DNA of 6,876 bases from Alphaproteobacteria bacterium (GTDB lineage Bacteria > Pseudomonadota > Alphaproteobacteria > Thalassobaculales > Thalassobaculaceae), in assembly GCA_028822575.1 (NCBI GenBank), contig JAPKDN010000177.1, forward strand, positions 1 to 6,876. Reading direction: 5' to 3'. Shown piece after piece: positions 5,579 to 6,876 of the stretch. The notes below the pieces were generated by a model. That model did not search any database, was not told where the DNA came from, and saw nothing but the letters and a program-made list of their open reading frames with translations. Made by a program: the position numbers and the translations under genes. Every line of letters starts with the position of its first letter. Position 1 is the stretch's first letter.

Positions 5579-5770
5579 TACTCCGCCGTGATGAGTCGCG
5601 GGGTATTTCTCGAGGTCCTTGATGGGGTTGTCGGCGACGGGATAGCTTGCCGAGTTGTTACCCTGGAGGCTAGCGCCACCCGTGTTGACGTTGAAGTCCG
5701 TAGCCAAGGCGGGATGGGCGACCGAGAAAACCAGGAGGAGCGCGGTCACGCCAAGATCACGCCATTGCAA
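5513..5770 (-). CDS. Possible small exported protein, function unknown
   Basis: An 85-residue frame on the minus strand starts with a convincing signal peptide if read from the TTG at 5770: MQWRDLGVTALLLVFSVAH, then PALA, with likely cleavage before TDFNVNTGG. The remaining 62 or so residues are hydrophilic, rich in Asn, Ser, Asp and Pro, without Cys or a membrane helix. Codons from the GTG at 5749 to about 5590 are strongly GC-rich in the third position (runs such as GTC GCC GAC AAC CCC ATC AAG GAC CTC GAG), as expected of a true GC-rich gene. Past 5578 the frame overlaps the 3' end of the M20 gene in antisense and this bias fades. The start is uncertain (TTG 5770, GTG 5749 or a TTG at 5782) and no ribosome site is visible, so it may depend on coupling to the oxygenase gene, whose stop is 55 nt upstream. 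It could also be the 5' remnant of a longer lost gene. No family recognised. Confidence 0.45.
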   Translation of the reverse strand: MQWRDLGVTALLLVFSVAHPALATDFNVNTGGASLQGNNSASYPVADNPIKDLEKYPATHHGGVSKAFDQSLFDQPRPVASSDSQ

Positions 5771-5825
5771 TGCCGTGATCAAGATATGGAAACTCGCGAT
5801 TTCTTGGGCTGCGGGTCTAACGGGG

Positions 5826-6857
5826 TCAGTCCGCCGCCGACGCGCCGTCAAGCACCCGCACTAGTCGTTCGGCGCGGGCTCGTTTCTCGGGATTGGTATC
5901 CCGTTGGACAATCCGAAGCAAGGCGTCGCGAGCCTCTTGGTCGCCCCGATCGGCCATGTCGAAGGCCATGCGATCACGGCGTTCGTAATGGCTGGTATCA
6001 AAGGCGATCACGGTTGGGTTCAAATTCCGCCAATAGTATTGCTGATCGGTGGAGCTCCAGCCTGCATAGACCTCTTCCCAGCTTCCGCAACCCGAATAGG
6101 GCCGCATATTCGGTTCTGCGATGGGTTGGCTTATCGGCTGATAGCGCGCATCGAAGGACATCCGGAGTTCATCGGTACGGTTCGGTAGCGCCTGATGCAC
6201 CGCCGTATCGGCGAAAATCAACACGTCGCCAGCCTTGAAGGAGCCGGTGACCCACTGGCCGGGGACATCCACGTTGATATCCATGCCGCCAGCGCCCGAC
6301 CCAACCTTGGTCTCCAGGATACCCGCCCGGTGTGACGTGGCAGCAACCGCCAGAGGGCCTTTCGCGCGCGGGCAATCACCCAGCGGCGCCCAAAGTGCAT
6401 AGTTGGTGGCACCGCCAATATGCACCTTGTCCTGATGCATGCCGGTGGTAAAATCGAAGTTATCGCGCTTTGGGAAGATGTTGCGCTGAACGAACATCGG
6501 GTGTGGTAACGCCGGTTCACCGAAGATCCGCGCAAAGAATTCTAGAACGTCCGGATGGGTGCGTAGCCGGTGCAGCGTCTCGTCGACCCACATGCTGCGG
6601 AACACCTCCATATATGGCGCCTCGGGGTCCTTGCAGGCCGCCGCCGGGTTGGCGACGGCGGCCTCGACTGGTCGCGATCCATCAAGCCAACCTCCTGCCG
6701 CCGCCGTCTTCAGCAACCGGCCTCGCACCTCGACGATAGCCTCGGCCGGTAAAAGCCCGCGCACGAACAGATACCCGTCGTCGTCGAGCCGCTCTTTCAG
6801 CGCCACGCCGTTGGTCAGAATATCGGTCGAATCTTGGAAAGCCAGCATGTCCAGCAT
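5826..6857 (-). CDS. Phytanoyl-CoA dioxygenase (PhyH) family Fe(II)/2-oxoglutarate oxygenase
   Basis: This family hydroxylates or otherwise oxidises small molecules using Fe(II), O2 and 2-oxoglutarate. The 343-residue product begins with the usual N-terminal region (LDDDGYLFVRGLLPAEAIVEVR, split at 24-34 and 35-45). It carries the iron facial triad His141 and Asp143 (TGMHQDKVHIGG) and the distal His221 (DTAVHQALPN). Arg232, 11 residues beyond, fits the 2-oxoglutarate-binding arginine, the same spacing as in human PhyH. GDCPRAKGPLAVAATSHRAG (160-179) matches the family's NGPLxxxPGSH block, and KAGDVLIF precedes the distal His. The C-terminal 60 residues are charged and probably helical. The ATG at 6857 is the first start after an in-frame TAG at 6875-6873; a weak GGGTG lies 4 nt upstream, and a second ATG at 6848 is an alternative. 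It converges with the M20 gene, and the possible small exported protein lies just downstream on its strand. The substrate cannot be inferred. Confidence 0.9.
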   Translation of the reverse strand: MLDMLAFQDSTDILTNGVALKERLDDDGYLFVRGLLPAEAIVEVRGRLLKTAAAGGWLDGSRPVEAAVANPAAACKDPEAPYMEVFRSMWVDETLHRLRTHPDVLEFFARIFGEPALPHPMFVQRNIFPKRDNFDFTTGMHQDKVHIGGATNYALWAPLGDCPRAKGPLAVAATSHRAGILETKVGSGAGGMDINVDVPGQWVTGSFKAGDVLIFADTAVHQALPNRTDELRMSFDARYQPISQPIAEPNMRPYSGCGSWEEVYAGWSSTDQQYYWRNLNPTVIAFDTSHYERRDRMAFDMADRGDQEARDALLRIVQRDTNPEKRARAERLVRVLDGASAAD

Positions 6858-6876
6858 GATGCACCCGATTGGCTAT

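Noticed and set aside
5588..6238. 216-codon plus-strand frame running into the oxygenase gene
   Set aside because: Arg-rich composition typical of an antisense shadow of a GC-rich gene; no motifs.
1..6876. tRNA, rRNA, CRISPR array, complete insertion sequence, phage or defence genes
   Set aside because: Looked for in reading both strands; nothing with the needed structure or motifs was seen.

Overview
The window looks like chromosomal DNA of a motile alphaproteobacterium of moderate-to-high GC, perhaps Rhodospirillales-like. This rests on the style of MotA/MotB and on GC-rich third codon positions in the clear genes; it is inference, since no rRNA or marker gene is present.

Layout. The left end (1-1957, minus strand) is a flagellar stator operon: motA, a gap of about 80 nt containing a small stem-loop, then motB with a GTG start, whose 3' end runs off the left edge. 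Upstream of motA is a 320-nt divergent intergenic region with a plausible promoter on each strand. Its plus-strand promoter leads into a small HpaC-type flavin reductase (2278-2751).

Next comes about 1 kb without an intact gene (2752-3786). Its left half is a decayed fragment of a threonine ammonia-lyase gene on the minus strand: the end of the catalytic region plus the ACT domain, with at least two frameshifts and an in-frame stop. The right half shows short coding-like stretches but nothing that can be named.

A two-gene plus-strand unit follows (3787-5578): a cysteine-dioxygenase-like cupin and, 52 nt later, an M20 amidohydrolase of the hippurate/IAA-amino-acid hydrolase type. Together they suggest release of an amide-linked compound and oxidation of a thiol or similar substrate, but the substrate is not visible in the sequence. 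Convergent to it on the minus strand is a phytanoyl-CoA-dioxygenase-like Fe(II)/2-oxoglutarate oxygenase (5826-6857). Between the two lies a likely small exported protein (about 5513-5770, minus strand) whose 3' end overlaps the end of the M20 gene.

No tRNA, rRNA, CRISPR array, complete insertion sequence or phage gene was seen. The points most worth a second look are the cupin-amidohydrolase pair with its altered active-site triad, the small exported ORF, and the threonine ammonia-lyase pseudogene.
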